From: Serratia nevei
Lineage (GTDB): Bacteria; Pseudomonadota; Gammaproteobacteria; Enterobacterales; Enterobacteriaceae
Direction: 5' to 3'
Assembly: GCF_024160145.1 (NCBI RefSeq)
Contig: NZ_JAMYWQ010000014.1
Coordinates: forward strand, 47,839-111,838
DNA length: 64,000 nucleotides
In this document: in pieces, positions 8,253-21,811 of the stretch
How positions within the stretch are numbered: the first letter of the stretch is position 1
Layout of the letters: each line of letters begins with the position of its first letter
The notes under the pieces: generated by a model
Databases searched by the model: none
Seen by the model: the letters and a program-made list of their open reading frames with translations, nothing else
Told to the model about the DNA's origin: nothing
Translations under genes and position numbers: made by a program

Positions 8253-8406
8253 GCCGCATTTTGCCCGGCGCTTCGCCCCAGAAAAATTCATCATGCTTTT
8301 TTCGGCAATGGAATGCCGGTTTCGTTGTTAGACAGCCCTCCGGCCGCCCATTACTCTGCGATAAATTTTGTCACATTTTTATCAACGGGAAGACGAGGGG
8401 CTGTGG

Positions 8407-10095
8407 GTGAGTGGAATAAAAAATAGGCTAAACAAACTGTTGCGTTATCGGCTGACGCCGCTGGCGCTGGTCTGCGCGCTGGGGCTGAGCGCCGGCGCGC
8501 AGGCGGAAACGCTGGCCGAAGGCATCACGCCGGCCAGCGACGCCGCTCGGGTACCGGCCGCCGCCAAGCTGCGCAAAGACACCGTGGTGGCGGGCATCTC
8601 GGAGCCGCAGGGGATTTTCAACCCGTATCTGTTCACCAACGGCTGGGACGAGAACGTGACCGACGTGATCTTCAGCCGCCTGATCGGCCTGGACAGCCAG
8701 GGCAAGCCGGAAGGGCGGTTGGCGGAGTCCTGGCAGGTCAGCCCCGATAATCTGACCTACACCATCAAGCTGCGGCCGAATCTGGTCTACAGCGACGGCT
8801 CGCCGCTGAAGGCCGACGATATCGCCTTTACCCTGACGCTGCTGCACGATCCGGCCTATGACGGCGACACCGACATCACGCCGGCGCACATCCAGGGCGG
8901 CGCCGAGTATAAAAACGGCACCGCTGCCGGCATCAGCGGCCTGAAGGTAATAGACGATCGCACCATTCAGATCGTCACCACCCAGCCGGGCGCGACTACG
9001 CTGCAACTGATCGGCGGCCCGGTGCTGTCGCGGGCTTACTACGGCAAAGACTATCAGCGCGGCAAGCTTGACGGCGTGCGCGCCTTCAACGGTAAGCCGC
9101 TCGGCAACGGCCCCTACATTTACGACAAATACGTGCCGGGGCAGGAGATCCGCTTCCACGCCAACCCGAACTTCTACCTTGGCCCGCCGCCGATGGCGCG
9201 CTTTATTTACCGCGTCACCAACCCGGCCACCAACTTCCAGCTGTTCCAAACCGGCGAGACCGACTACGACGCCTTTACTGCCAAGCCGGACGACATTGAA
9301 CAGCTGAAACTGCTCGGCTTCGCCAATATCAACCTCTACAGCTCAAGCGATTACAGCCGCATCGATTTCAACCTCCGGCGCCCGACGCTGCAGGACAAAC
9401 GGGTGCGCCAGGCGCTGATCTACGGCCTGGATCGGCAAAAGCTGATCGCCGTGGTGTACCAGGGCTACGGCAAGGTCGCTAACCAGCCGATCTCGCCGAT
9501 CTCCTGGGCTTACGACGCGAACGGCATCAATCCCTACGCTTACGATCTCGATAAGGCCGGGAAGCTGTTGGACGAGGCCGGTTGGCGGGTGGGCGCGGAC
9601 GGTATTCGGCAAAAAGACGGTAAAAAGCTGGAGCTGACGCTGCTGGTGACCAAAAAGCTGATCAATGATGCGCTGGTGCCGATTGCCAAGGACAACTACC
9701 GTCGGCTCGGCGTGGTACTCAAGCCACAGGTACTGGATTTCAACGCGCTGCTGGCGCAGCGCAAGGCGGGCAATTACGACCTGGCGTCTCTCAGTACCAG
9801 CACGCTGAACGATCCGCACGACGGCGTGCGCGATTTCATCAGCCGCGAGAGCCAGACCGGCTACCACAACCCGCAGGTAGACGCGCTGATCGCCAGCGCC
9901 AATGCCACGCTGGATATCGCGCAGCGCAAGCCGCTGTATCATCAGCTGTATCAGGTGTTGGCGGACGATCCGCCGGTGATCCTGCTCGGCAACCGAGAGA
10001 TTTTGAGCGCCAGCAGTGCGCGCGTCACCGGTTTTAAACCGGATATCTACAACGGCTTGGTCGGCAGCCTGCCGCACGTCAAACCGGCGCCGTAA
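8407..10095 (+). CDS. ABC importer periplasmic binding protein, oligopeptide (SBP_bac_5) family
   Basis: The chosen start is the GTG at 8407, preceded by GAGGGG; the frame is open upstream to a TTG at 8368 but without a ribosome site. The 562-residue product has a signal peptide (basic N-terminus, hydrophobic LTPLALVCALGLSAG, cleavage after AQA near residue 34). The mature part has the family 5 solute-binding layout, including the LAESWQVSPDNLTYTIKLRP segment near residue 110 and the later VRQALIYGLDR block. It binds a peptide-like or other small ligand in the periplasm and delivers it to the permeases encoded next. The substrate is not evident. It is unlike canonical DppA or OppA at the N-terminus. 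Confidence 0.85.
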   Translation: MSGIKNRLNKLLRYRLTPLALVCALGLSAGAQAETLAEGITPASDAARVPAAAKLRKDTVVAGISEPQGIFNPYLFTNGWDENVTDVIFSRLIGLDSQGKPEGRLAESWQVSPDNLTYTIKLRPNLVYSDGSPLKADDIAFTLTLLHDPAYDGDTDITPAHIQGGAEYKNGTAAGISGLKVIDDRTIQIVTTQPGATTLQLIGGPVLSRAYYGKDYQRGKLDGVRAFNGKPLGNGPYIYDKYVPGQEIRFHANPNFYLGPPPMARFIYRVTNPATNFQLFQTGETDYDAFTAKPDDIEQLKLLGFANINLYSSSDYSRIDFNLRRPTLQDKRVRQALIYGLDRQKLIAVVYQGYGKVANQPISPISWAYDANGINPYAYDLDKAGKLLDEAGWRVGADGIRQKDGKKLELTLLVTKKLINDALVPIAKDNYRRLGVVLKPQVLDFNALLAQRKAGNYDLASLSTSTLNDPHDGVRDFISRESQTGYHNPQVDALIASANATLDIAQRKPLYHQLYQVLADDPPVILLGNREILSASSARVTGFKPDIYNGLVGSLPHVKPAP

Positions 10096-10143
10096 CCCCC
10101 TGACGCTGCCGTGCCACTCCGGGCGGCGGCGATGGAAACCGCG

Positions 10144-11100
10144 ATGAGAAACTTTATCCTGCGCCGTCTGTTGCAGACTATTCCGATGCTGTTGTTGGTT
10201 TCCTTGCTGATTTTTTGCATCTTCGCCCTGGCACCTGGCGACTTTATCGATGGCAACATCAACCTGACCGCGCAACGCGCCGCCGAGCTGCGGGCGCTGT
10301 ATGGGCTGGATCAGTCGTTGTTCAGCCGTTACCTGCACTGGCTCGGCCGGCTGCTGCAGGGCGATCTCGGCTTTTCGCTGCAGTATCAGATCCCGGTCAG
10401 CACGCTGCTGAACCAATACATCTGGAACTCGTTCCTGCTGGCGGCGGTGGCGATGGTGCTGTATTGGGGCATCGCGCTGGCGGTGGGCGTCATCTCGGCG
10501 ATGAAACCCTATTCGCTGTTCGATCATCTGATCACCGTGGCGGTGTTCGCCGCCATGTCGTTTCCGACGTTCTTCCTGTGTCTGCTGCTGATCAAATGGT
10601 TCGCCGTCGACCTGCACTGGCTACCGGCGGGGGGTATGCTGCGCACCGGCAGCGAAGCGAGCGGGCTGGCGTGGGCGCTGGAGGTGGCGGCGCACCTGCT
10701 GCTGCCGGTGCTGGCGCTGGTGATGCTGCAGGCCGGCAGCCTGACGCGCTATTTCCGCGCCAGCATGCTGGACGTGATCCGCATGGACTATATCCGCACT
10801 GCGCGCGCCAAGGGGCTCAGGGAGAAAACGGTGATCCTCAAACACGCGCTGCGCAATGCGCTGTTGCCGATCGTCACCCTGCTGGGGTTCGAACTGCCGG
10901 GATTGTTCTCCGGCGCGCTGATCACCGAAAAAATCTTCAACTGGCCGGGCGCCGGGCATATCCATATCGATTCGCTGGCGGCGCGTGATTACCCGGTACT
11001 GATGGGATTCACGCTGTTTCTGGCGGCCCTGACCATTCTCGGCAATCTGCTGGCGGACATTCTGTACGCCTATGCCGATCCGCGCATTCGTTTGAGGTAA
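10144..11100 (+). CDS. ABC importer permease, DppB/OppB type
   Basis: A 318-residue inner-membrane permease. The start ATG at 10144 gives MRNFILRRLLQTIPMLLLVS, the usual first transmembrane helix of DppB-type proteins; an upstream in-frame ATG at 10132 is possible. About six membrane segments are visible. The cytoplasmic EAA loop, which contacts the ATPase, is the stretch around MDYIRTARAKGLREKTVILK near residue 220. It follows the binding-protein gene after 48 bases and precedes the second permease by 4. It forms half of the channel for the imported substrate. Confidence 0.85.
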   Translation: MRNFILRRLLQTIPMLLLVSLLIFCIFALAPGDFIDGNINLTAQRAAELRALYGLDQSLFSRYLHWLGRLLQGDLGFSLQYQIPVSTLLNQYIWNSFLLAAVAMVLYWGIALAVGVISAMKPYSLFDHLITVAVFAAMSFPTFFLCLLLIKWFAVDLHWLPAGGMLRTGSEASGLAWALEVAAHLLLPVLALVMLQAGSLTRYFRASMLDVIRMDYIRTARAKGLREKTVILKHALRNALLPIVTLLGFELPGLFSGALITEKIFNWPGAGHIHIDSLAARDYPVLMGFTLFLAALTILGNLLADILYAYADPRIRLR

Positions 11101-11104
11101 CGCT

Positions 11105-12055
11105 ATGTTGGCTACGTTGTTTTTCGGCCGCCGCCGCCGCTGGCGTCAGGCCCAACTGCCGGCGCTGGCGCAACTGTCGCCGCCGCCCGCCGCGCAGGCC
11201 TGGCGACGGCTGCGCCGCCACCGGCCGGCGATGATCTCGCTGGCGTTGCTGGTGCTGTTGGCGTTGCTGTGCCTGATTGGGCCGTCGCTGTCGCCGTGGC
11301 GCGACGACGCCGGCGACGTGCTGAATATCAATCAGGCGCCGAGCGGCGCGCACTGGTTGGGCACCGACTTTCTCGGCCGCGATATCTGCACCCGGCTGCT
11401 GCTGGCGGGGCGGATATCGCTGACCATCGGCCTGGTGTCGATGCTGCTGTCGGTGACGCTGGGCTATCTGCTGGGGGCGCTTGCCGGCTATCTGGGCGGC
11501 GTGGCGGACCGGCTGATCATGCGCTTCGCCGATCTGCTGATGACCATCCCCGGCCTGCCGCTGCTGATCATCATGGGGGCGATGCTGACCGAGCTCGACG
11601 TCTCGCCGGACTACCGCATCTACATGGTGATGGTCATGCTGAGCCTGCTGGGCTGGCCGTCGCTGGCGCGGCTGGTGCGCGGCCAGATCCTGTCGCTGCG
11701 CGAGCAGGATTTCATGCTGGCCACCGAGGTGCTGGGGCTCTCCACCCGGCGGCGTCTGTTCGGCCATCTGCTGCCCAACACCGTGCCGATTTTGGTGGTG
11801 GTGGCCACCATGGCGGTGGCCAACGCCATTCTCAGCGAATCGGCGTTGAGCTACCTCGGGTTGGGCGTGGTGCCGCCGACGCCATCGTGGGGCAACATGA
11901 TGGATGCCGCCAACAGCCTGATCGACTTTCAGCGCCGCCCCTGGCTGTGGATGCCGCCGGGGCTGGCGATCTTCGTCACCGTGGTGGCGATCAATATCTT
12001 GGGCGACGGCCTGCGGGACGCGCTCGATCCGAAAATGAACGGGGTAACACGATGA
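11105..12055 (+). CDS. ABC importer permease, DppC/OppC type
   Basis: A 316-residue permease with the OppC_N-type N-terminal region (about residues 35-75) followed by five or more membrane helices. The motif HWLGTDFLGRDICTRLLLAG near residues 80-100 is a hallmark of DppC-type subunits. The EAA loop lies around residues 198-217 (LSLREQDFMLATEVLGLST). Its stop overlaps the ATG of the first ATPase gene by 4 bases (ATGA). It pairs with the DppB-type subunit to make the membrane channel. Confidence 0.85.
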   Translation: MLATLFFGRRRRWRQAQLPALAQLSPPPAAQAWRRLRRHRPAMISLALLVLLALLCLIGPSLSPWRDDAGDVLNINQAPSGAHWLGTDFLGRDICTRLLLAGRISLTIGLVSMLLSVTLGYLLGALAGYLGGVADRLIMRFADLLMTIPGLPLLIIMGAMLTELDVSPDYRIYMVMVMLSLLGWPSLARLVRGQILSLREQDFMLATEVLGLSTRRRLFGHLLPNTVPILVVVATMAVANAILSESALSYLGLGVVPPTPSWGNMMDAANSLIDFQRRPWLWMPPGLAIFVTVVAINILGDGLRDALDPKMNGVTR

Positions 12056-13038
12056 GCCAACCGCTGGTGGCGTTCGATCGACTGTCGGTGTCGTTTCAGG
12101 GAGAGCAAGGGCCGGTGCGGGCGGTGCAGCAGGTCAGCCTTGAGCTGCAGGCCGGGCAAACGCTGGGGATCGTCGGCGAGTCGGGCTGCGGCAAAAGCGT
12201 GACCGCCATGGCGCTGATGGGGTTCCTGCCGCAGCCGCTGGCGCAGGTAGACGGCGGTGAAATTCGCTTTGAAGGGCAGAACCTGCTGTCGCTGCGGGCA
12301 TCAAAGATGGCCGATCTGCGCGGCAACCGGCTGGCGATGATCTTTCAGGAGCCGATGAGCGCGCTCAATCCGGTGTTGACCCTCGGCGAACAGCTGGTGG
12401 AGCCGCTGATTCGCCACCTGGCTTTGTCGCCGAAAGCGGCCTGGCGCCAGGCGATTCAACTCTTGACGGAAGTGGGGTTGGCGCGCGCGGAGGCGCTGAT
12501 GCGCTGTTACCCGCATCAACTGTCCGGTGGCATGCTGCAGCGCGTGATGATCGCCATGGCGATCGGATGCCGCCCAGCGCTGCTGATCGCCGATGAGCCG
12601 ACCACGGCGCTCGACGTCACGGTACAGGCGCAGATCCTGGCGTTGCTGCGCGAGCAGAGCCGGCGACACAACATGGCGATGATCCTGATCACCCACGATC
12701 TCGGGGTGATCGCCCAGATGGCGGACCGGCTGGCGGTGATGTACGCCGGGCGCGTCGTCGAGCAGGGCACGACCCGGGAAGTGTTGGCCGAGCCGCGGCA
12801 TCCTTATACTCAGGGGCTGATCGCCTCGCGGCCGGTGCCGGGCCAGCGGCTCCGCCGTCTGTATTCCATTCCCGGCCAGGTGCCGGATCTGGCGCGTTTG
12901 CCTGAACACTGTGCGTTTGCCGAGCGCTGCGCGCAGGCCTCCGCTCGCTGCCGCGATGGCATCCCGCCGCTGTACGGCACACCGCAGCGCCAGTCCGCCT
13001 GTTTCCTCAACGCCGGAGGGCGCCCGCATGTCGACTGA
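12052..13038 (+). CDS. ABC importer ATPase, DppD/OppD type
   Basis: A 328-residue ATP-binding subunit. The ATG at 12052 overlaps the previous stop; a much longer open frame upstream is only a shadow of the permease gene. Walker A (GESGCGKS) lies near residue 43, the signature LSGGMLQRV near residue 157, and Walker B with the D-loop in [14 protein letters not shown] near residue 180. The C-terminal extension carries the oligo_HPY-type segment with cysteines (CAFAERC, then SARC), as in peptide importers, where these can ligate an iron-sulfur cluster. It works with the next gene's product as a heterodimeric ATPase. Confidence 0.87.
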   Translation: MSQPLVAFDRLSVSFQGEQGPVRAVQQVSLELQAGQTLGIVGESGCGKSVTAMALMGFLPQPLAQVDGGEIRFEGQNLLSLRASKMADLRGNRLAMIFQEPMSALNPVLTLGEQLVEPLIRHLALSPKAAWRQAIQLLTEVGLARAEALMRCYPHQLSGGMLQRVMIAMAIGCRPALLIADEPTTALDVTVQAQILALLREQSRRHNMAMILITHDLGVIAQMADRLAVMYAGRVVEQGTTREVLAEPRHPYTQGLIASRPVPGQRLRRLYSIPGQVPDLARLPEHCAFAERCAQASARCRDGIPPLYGTPQRQSACFLNAGGRPHVD

Positions 13039-13996
13039 ACCCCTGGTGGAAGTGAAAGGATTAAAGAAATATTTCCCGCTGCGCGACGGGCTGTTCGGGC
13101 GAACCACCGGCCAGCTGAAGGCGGTGGACGACGTCAGCTTCAGCATTCGCAAGGGCCGTATTTTCGGGCTGGTGGGGGAGTCCGGCAGCGGTAAAACCAC
13201 CGTCGGCCGCACGCTGCTCGGCCTGCACGACAAAACCGCCGGCGAGGTGCTGTTCAAAGGGCAGGCGCTGGATAACCTGAGCGACGACGCGCTGCGCGCC
13301 CTGCGGCCGAAAATGCAGCTGGTGTTTCAGGATCCGTACAGCTCGCTGAACCCGCGCCTGCGCGTGGGCGACGCCATCGGCGAAGCGCTGTTGCAGCACG
13401 GCCTGGCGAGCAAGGCGGAACTGCGCGAGCGGGTGCTGGACACCCTGACGATCTGCGGGCTGTCCCCACAGCATTACGGGCGGTTTCCGCATGAGTTCTC
13501 CGGCGGCCAGCGCCAGCGCATCGGCATCGCGCGTGCGCTGATCCTGCAGCCGGAGTTTATCGTCGCCGACGAACCGATATCGGCGCTCGACGTGTCGATT
13601 CAGGCGCAGATCATCAATCTGTTTTCCGATTTGCAGGAACGGCAGGGGGTGACGCTGCTGTTTATTTCGCACGATCTCGGCGTGGTAGAGCATCTGTGTC
13701 AGGACGTGGCGGTGATGTACCTGGGGCAGATCGTCGAGAGTGCCGACCGCGATGCGCTGTTTCGCCGTCCGCTTCATCCCTATACCCAGGCCTTGCTGGC
13801 GGCGGTGCCGACGCTGGATGTGCAGCGTTCGCCGCCGTGGGTGGCCGGTGGCGAACCGCCCAATCCCGCCCACCCGCCGCGCGGCTGCCGTTTCCATCCT
13901 CGCTGCCCGCAGGCCACGGCACAGTGCCGTGAACAGGCGCCGCCGCTGCGCAGCGTGGCGCCCGGCCATCAGGTCGCCTGCCACGTGGTCGGCTAG
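13028..13996 (+). CDS. ABC importer ATPase, DppF/OppF type
   Basis: A 322-residue second ATP-binding subunit starting at the ATG at 13028, which overlaps the previous gene by 11 bases. Walker A (GESGSGKTT) is near residue 53, the signature [12 protein letters not shown] near residue 157 and Walker B in [14 protein letters not shown] near residue 178. The C-terminal tail has a cysteine group (GCRFHPRCP, then QCR), typical of OppF/DppF. It completes the five-gene importer. It ends two bases before the convergent alpha/beta hydrolase gene, leaving no room for a separate terminator. Confidence 0.87.
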   Translation: MSTEPLVEVKGLKKYFPLRDGLFGRTTGQLKAVDDVSFSIRKGRIFGLVGESGSGKTTVGRTLLGLHDKTAGEVLFKGQALDNLSDDALRALRPKMQLVFQDPYSSLNPRLRVGDAIGEALLQHGLASKAELRERVLDTLTICGLSPQHYGRFPHEFSGGQRQRIGIARALILQPEFIVADEPISALDVSIQAQIINLFSDLQERQGVTLLFISHDLGVVEHLCQDVAVMYLGQIVESADRDALFRRPLHPYTQALLAAVPTLDVQRSPPWVAGGEPPNPAHPPRGCRFHPRCPQATAQCREQAPPLRSVAPGHQVACHVVG

Positions 13997-13998
13997 CG

Positions 13999-14973
13999 TC
14001 AGGCAAGGTAGTGCTTCAACGCGCGCCCGGCCTGGTGGATCGCCGAATGCACCGCCGGGACGTGGGCGAGCGGGTTTAGCAGACCGTAGTCGTGGATCAG
14101 TCCGTTGTAGCGGGTGGCGGTCACGTCGACGCCGGCGGCGTCAAGCAGACGCGCGTAGGCTTCGCCCTCATCGCGCAGCACGTCCAGCTCGGCGGTCTGC
14201 ACCAGCGCCGGCGGCAAGCCCCGCAGCTGTTCGGGCGTGGCGTTGAGCGGCGAAGCGTAGATTTCTTTGCGCTGCGCCTTATCGGGCGCGTAGTTGTCCC
14301 AAAACCACTTCATCATGTTGCGCGTCAGGAAGTGGCCTTCGGCGAACCGATGATAGGAGTCGGTATCAAACTGGGCGCGGGTGACGGGCCACAGCAGGAT
14401 CTGGCAACGCAGCGCCGGTATGCCTTTCTCTTTGGCCATCAGGCTGACCACCGCCGCCATATTGCCGCCGGCGCTGTTGCCGACCACCGCCAGCCGCGAA
14501 CCGTCGACGTTGATCTTCTCGCCGTACTCGGCCACCCATTCGGTGGCGGCGTAAGCCAGGTTGATCGCCTCAGGGTAGCGCACCTCCGGTGAACGGGGAT
14601 AGTTGACGAACACCGCCGCCGCGCCTGAGCTGTGCACCAGATCGCGCACCAGCCGTTCATGGGTGGGGAAATCGCCCAGCACCCAGCCACCGCCGTGAAA
14701 GAACATGAATACCGGCAGTGCCTCTTTGACCCTGGCCGGCCGCACCAGCTGCAGCAGAATATCCTGACCTTCTACGTGAATGGTTTTCTCGCTGATCTCG
14801 ACCTCGCGCAGCGGCACCTCGACGCTACCTTGTAATTTCTCCATCACTTTGCGGGCATCTTTCACCTTCAAGGTTTCAAGCGGTTTGCCGCCCTCGGCGT
14901 GAGCCGCGGCGAGAAATTGTTGGATGCCGCACTGGGCGGCGGGTTGGCTGAGATCGAGGGTTTTCTTGGACAT
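13999..14973 (-). CDS. Alpha/beta hydrolase of the hormone-sensitive-lipase family
   Basis: A 324-residue probable esterase. The start is the ATG ending at 14973, with AAGGAGT just upstream; the longer frame lacks a site. The oxyanion-hole motif HGGGW lies near residue 110 and the nucleophile elbow GNSAGG near residue 180. Catalytic Asp and His candidates lie in ELDVLRDEG near residue 274 and LIHDYG near residue 304. It has no signal peptide. It runs convergently towards the ABC importer genes and away from the ast operon. Substrates of this family are short acyl esters; nothing here narrows it further. Confidence 0.85.
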   Translation of the reverse strand: MSKKTLDLSQPAAQCGIQQFLAAAHAEGGKPLETLKVKDARKVMEKLQGSVEVPLREVEISEKTIHVEGQDILLQLVRPARVKEALPVFMFFHGGGWVLGDFPTHERLVRDLVHSSGAAAVFVNYPRSPEVRYPEAINLAYAATEWVAEYGEKINVDGSRLAVVGNSAGGNMAAVVSLMAKEKGIPALRCQILLWPVTRAQFDTDSYHRFAEGHFLTRNMMKWFWDNYAPDKAQRKEIYASPLNATPEQLRGLPPALVQTAELDVLRDEGEAYARLLDAAGVDVTATRYNGLIHDYGLLNPLAHVPAVHSAIHQAGRALKHYLA

Positions 14974-15119
14974 GGTGACTCCTTGTACCTGTACGCGGAA
15001 AAATGCGGTCAGGATCACAGTGTAGCCGCTGATGAAAAAGGTGAGATCGCCGTTGTGGCGGTGGAAATCCACGGTTTTACTCAGGGTATGTCAGGCCAAA
15101 AGCGGTAGCAGCATGGTGT

Positions 15120-15158
15120 TGCACCACCCTGGCGCACCCGCTGCACCCGATGGGGGCA
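15120..15158 (+). promoter_or_regulatory. Tandem NtrC-type enhancer sites upstream of astC
   Basis: Two copies of the pattern TGCACC-N5-GGxGCA lie at 15120-15136 (spacer ACCCT, second half GGCGCA) and 15142-15158 (spacer CGATG, second half GGGGCA). Each differs by one base from the NtrC consensus half GGTGCA. They are 22 bases apart, two helical turns. They lie about 220-270 bases upstream of a sigma-54 promoter, a normal enhancer distance. Confidence 0.7.
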
Positions 15159-15283
15159 AAAAGTGTGATGACGAGCAAATGGGGTGAAATTATTTTTGCG
15201 AGCGCGATCAGAAATCCTGAAGTTTTTCGTAATTGAATAGGATTTCGCGCGCAATGATGATTCTAGGCCTTATTTTTAAATTT

Positions 15284-15322
15284 ATGCATTACAGATGCAT
15301 ATAAAATGAATAAATATGCAAT
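15284..15322 (+). promoter_or_regulatory. Candidate pair of ArgR boxes upstream of astC
   Basis: AATGAATAAATATGCAAT (15305-15322) fits the ARG box with one main mismatch. A weaker copy, ATGCATTACAGATGCATA, lies 21 bases upstream at 15284-15301. Tandem ARG boxes 21 bases apart are the normal arrangement, and ArgR with arginine is known to assist ast expression in enteric bacteria. Confidence 0.5.
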
Positions 15323-15375
15323 ATAACCCGTTGTTTTAACGCGAAAAATAGCAAAATCCGGCAAAAATCCCGTTT

Positions 15376-15391
15376 TGGCACGATAGCTGCT
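15376..15391 (+). promoter_or_regulatory. Sigma-54 promoter of the ast operon
   Basis: TGGCACGATAGCTGCT carries the invariant GG and GC with 10 bases between them, as required for sigma-54 holoenzyme. The long leader to astC (about 245 bases) agrees with the known nitrogen-controlled ast promoter in enteric bacteria. Confidence 0.75.
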
Positions 15392-15635
15392 CTACACTCT
15401 TTATCAAACGACATGTATTTTAACTGCTCGTTAACATTTACTCCCCGCTCGGGGACCGGATATACGCCATAAATAGTGAAAAACCGATTTTATGTAACGG
15501 ATTTGTTTCTAAATCAGCGGTGAGAGGCAGCATTTTCTCCGCCGGAAAAATCGGTATTACGCAGCAGTTTTTTTGCGTTGTGGCGGCCTGGCCGGGCTTG
15601 AGCGGTCCTTACAGTCAAAATTCAGCCTTTGCTGA

Positions 15636-16865
<1,230 letters not shown>

Positions 16866-16917
16866 TCAGCGGGCTGCGCCTTCACCGGCGCAGCCTGATT
16901 CAGAAGAGGTTCGCATT

Positions 16918-19424
<2,507 letters not shown>

Positions 19425-19476
19425 TCGTCTGCGGCGGCGCATTGCCGTCGCCGCACGCTATCCCCAGGGGATGAAC

Positions 19477-20817
19477 ATGTCAGGATATGAAGTCAATTTC
19501 GACGGTTTGGTGGGGCCAACGCACCACTATGCCGGGCTGTCGTTCGGCAACGAGGCGTCGACGCAGCATCAAAACAGCATCTCGAACCCGAAGCTGGCGG
19601 CGAAACAAGGCTTGCTGAAAATGAAGGCGTTGGCCGATCTCGGTTTCCAGCAAGGGGTATTGCCACCGCAGGAGCGGCCGCACTTGCCGATGCTGCGGCG
19701 TTTAGGCTTCAGCGGCAGCGATGAGGCGGTGTTGGCGCAGGCGATGCGCCAATCGCCGCGCCTGCTGTCGGCACTCAGTTCGGCGTCGTGCATGTGGACC
19801 GCCAATGCGGCCACGGTGTCGCCTTCGGCGGACAGCGCCGACGGTAAAGTGCATTTCACCGCCGCCAACCTGAACAACAAATTCCACCGCGCCATCGAAG
19901 CGGAAACCACCAGCGCCGCGTTGCGGGCGATGTTCAGCGACGATCGGCATTTCGCCCACCACGAGGCGTTGCCGCAGGTGGCGTTGTTCGGTGACGAAGG
20001 GGCGGCCAACCACAATCGTCTGGGCGGCGACTACGCCAGGCGCAGCGTGCAGGTGTTCGTCTACGGTCGCCAGGAGTTCGGCGGCGAAACGGCGCCGGCG
20101 CGTTATCCGGCGCGCCAGACGCGCGAAGCCGGCGAGGCGATCGCTCGCCTGCACCAGCTGGACGAGCAGCATACGGTCTTCGTGCAGCAAAACCCGGCGG
20201 TGATCGACCAGGGTGTGTTCCATAACGACGTGATTGCGGTCAGCAACCAGAACGTGCTGTTCCACCACCAGCAGGCGTTTTACCGCCAGCAGCAGGCGCT
20301 GGATGAAGTGCGCCGCAAGATGGCGACGCTGGACAGCGAGCTGGTGGCGATCGAGGTGCCGACAGAGCGCGTCTCGGTGGCGGACGCGGTGGCGACCTAC
20401 CTGTTCAACAGCCAAATTCTCACCAAGCCGAACGGCAAAATGATGATCGTGGTACCGGAAGAGTCGCGTCAGCATGCCGGCGTGTGGCGTTATCTGAACG
20501 ACATGATCGGCAGCGGCGGCCCGATCGATGAAGTTCGCGTGTTCGATCTGCGCGAAAGCATGCGCAACGGCGGCGGCCCGGCCTGCCTGCGGCTGCGGGT
20601 GGCGCTCAACGAGCAGGAGCTGCGGGCGGTCAATCCGCGCGTGATGATGAACGATCGGCTGTTCGCGACGCTGAACGAATGGGTGGATCGTCATTATCGC
20701 GATCGCCTGACGCAGGATGACCTGGCCGATCCGCTGCTGCTGCGCGAAGGGCGCGAGGCGCTGGATTCGCTGACGTCGATCCTCGGTCTCGGTTCCCTCT
20801 ATCCGTTCCAACGCTAA
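19477..20817 (+). CDS. astB: N-succinylarginine dihydrolase AstB
   Basis: A 446-residue protein (E. coli 447). It hydrolyses N-succinylarginine to N-succinylornithine, two ammonia and CO2, which is why the pathway supplies nitrogen. I choose the ATG at 19477 ([20 protein letters not shown]), which aligns with the E. coli N-terminus and has AGGGG six bases upstream; an ATG at 19471 sits too close to that site. The frame runs open upstream into astD as a shadow. The amidinotransferase-fold catalytic residues of the family are expected in the conserved H-containing [20 protein letters not shown] region. Confidence 0.94.
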   Translation: MSGYEVNFDGLVGPTHHYAGLSFGNEASTQHQNSISNPKLAAKQGLLKMKALADLGFQQGVLPPQERPHLPMLRRLGFSGSDEAVLAQAMRQSPRLLSALSSASCMWTANAATVSPSADSADGKVHFTAANLNNKFHRAIEAETTSAALRAMFSDDRHFAHHEALPQVALFGDEGAANHNRLGGDYARRSVQVFVYGRQEFGGETAPARYPARQTREAGEAIARLHQLDEQHTVFVQQNPAVIDQGVFHNDVIAVSNQNVLFHHQQAFYRQQQALDEVRRKMATLDSELVAIEVPTERVSVADAVATYLFNSQILTKPNGKMMIVVPEESRQHAGVWRYLNDMIGSGGPIDEVRVFDLRESMRNGGGPACLRLRVALNEQELRAVNPRVMMNDRLFATLNEWVDRHYRDRLTQDDLADPLLLREGREALDSLTSILGLGSLYPFQR

Positions 20818-20827
20818 GGGAGGCGCC

Positions 20828-21811
20828 ATGATTGATCTACTGCCCCTGACGCTGGACGGGAACGAACCCGCCGAATGGCAGGGTGAAACGCCGCAGCTGC
20901 GCTGGCGCTGGCAGGGAGAAGGGCTGCTGGAGCTCACGCCGCGGCAGGCTTACCGCCAGGCGATGGTGGTATCGGCGGGCGTGCACGGCAACGAAACCGC
21001 GCCGATCGAACTGCTCAATCGGCTGGTGGGCGATCTGCTGAGCGGCCGGTTGCCGCTGTCGGTGCGGCTGCTGGTGGTACTGGGCAACCCGCCGGCGATG
21101 CGGGCAAACAAACGTTATCTACACAGCGACATGAACCGTATGTTCGGCGGCCGCTACCGCAACTTCGCCGCCAGCGGCGAAACCGCGCGCGCGCAGCAGC
21201 TGGAACGTGCGCTCGCGGCCTTTTTCGATGGCGAACAGGCGGCGCGCTTCCACTATGATCTGCACACCGCCATTCGTGAATCGCATTTGCCGCGTTTCGG
21301 CATCCTGCCCTTCCAGAAACGCCCGTACAGTGAAGCTATGCTTAAGCTGCTGGATGCCGCCGATCTGGATGCGCTGGTGGTACACAGCGCCCCGGGCGGT
21401 ACTTTCAGCCACTACGCCAGCGAACATCTCCATGCGGCGAGCTGTACGCTCGAGCTGGGCAAGGCGCGGCCGTTCGGCAGCAACGATCTGCAGCAGTTCG
21501 CCGCCATCGATCGCGCGCTGCGGGCGGCGGTCAGTGAAGGCGCTTTGCCGGCGCGTGCGGGCGGCGAGATACGGGTATTCCGCGTGATGCACTCGTTGAT
21601 CAAACACAGCGAGGATTTCAAGCTGCACCTGGACGATGATACGGCCAACTTCACCGAGCTGAAACCGGGTATGTTGCTGTGTGAACAGCCGCAGGAGGAC
21701 TATCGCGTTGGCCAGGAAGGCGCGTGGATACTGTTCCCTAACCCCAACGTGGCGTTGGGCCTGCGGGCCGGTATGTTGTTGACCGAAGTTTCCCGCTCTA
21801 CGCTGTATTGA
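20828..21811 (+). CDS. astE: Succinylglutamate desuccinylase AstE
   Basis: A 327-residue zinc hydrolase (E. coli 322) for the last step, splitting N-succinylglutamate into succinate and glutamate. The zinc site is recognisable as H-G-N-E-T in SAGVHGNETAPIE near residue 52 and the later His in YDLHTAIRES near residue 143. A strong GGGAGG precedes the ATG, and the gene follows astB by 10 bases. It is the last gene of the operon. Downstream GGCGGCGCCGCC could form a hairpin, but no T-run marks a clear terminator. Confidence 0.94.
   Translation: MIDLLPLTLDGNEPAEWQGETPQLRWRWQGEGLLELTPRQAYRQAMVVSAGVHGNETAPIELLNRLVGDLLSGRLPLSVRLLVVLGNPPAMRANKRYLHSDMNRMFGGRYRNFAASGETARAQQLERALAAFFDGEQAARFHYDLHTAIRESHLPRFGILPFQKRPYSEAMLKLLDAADLDALVVHSAPGGTFSHYASEHLHAASCTLELGKARPFGSNDLQQFAAIDRALRAAVSEGALPARAGGEIRVFRVMHSLIKHSEDFKLHLDDDTANFTELKPGMLLCEQPQEDYRVGQEGAWILFPNPNVALGLRAGMLLTEVSRSTLY

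Noticed and set aside
9343..10617. 424-codon open frame antisense to the ABC importer binding-protein and permease genes
   Set aside because: It is rich in Gln, Arg and His, as expected from the complement of G+C-rich coding DNA, and has no recognisable motif.
11269..12051. N-terminal extension of the first ABC ATPase
   Set aside because: The frame is open but the sequence is Ala/Arg/Gly-rich shadow of the permease gene; the family start is the ATG at 12052.
19702..20937. 411-codon open frame antisense to astB
   Set aside because: Shadow frame without motifs, covering a gene of certain identity.
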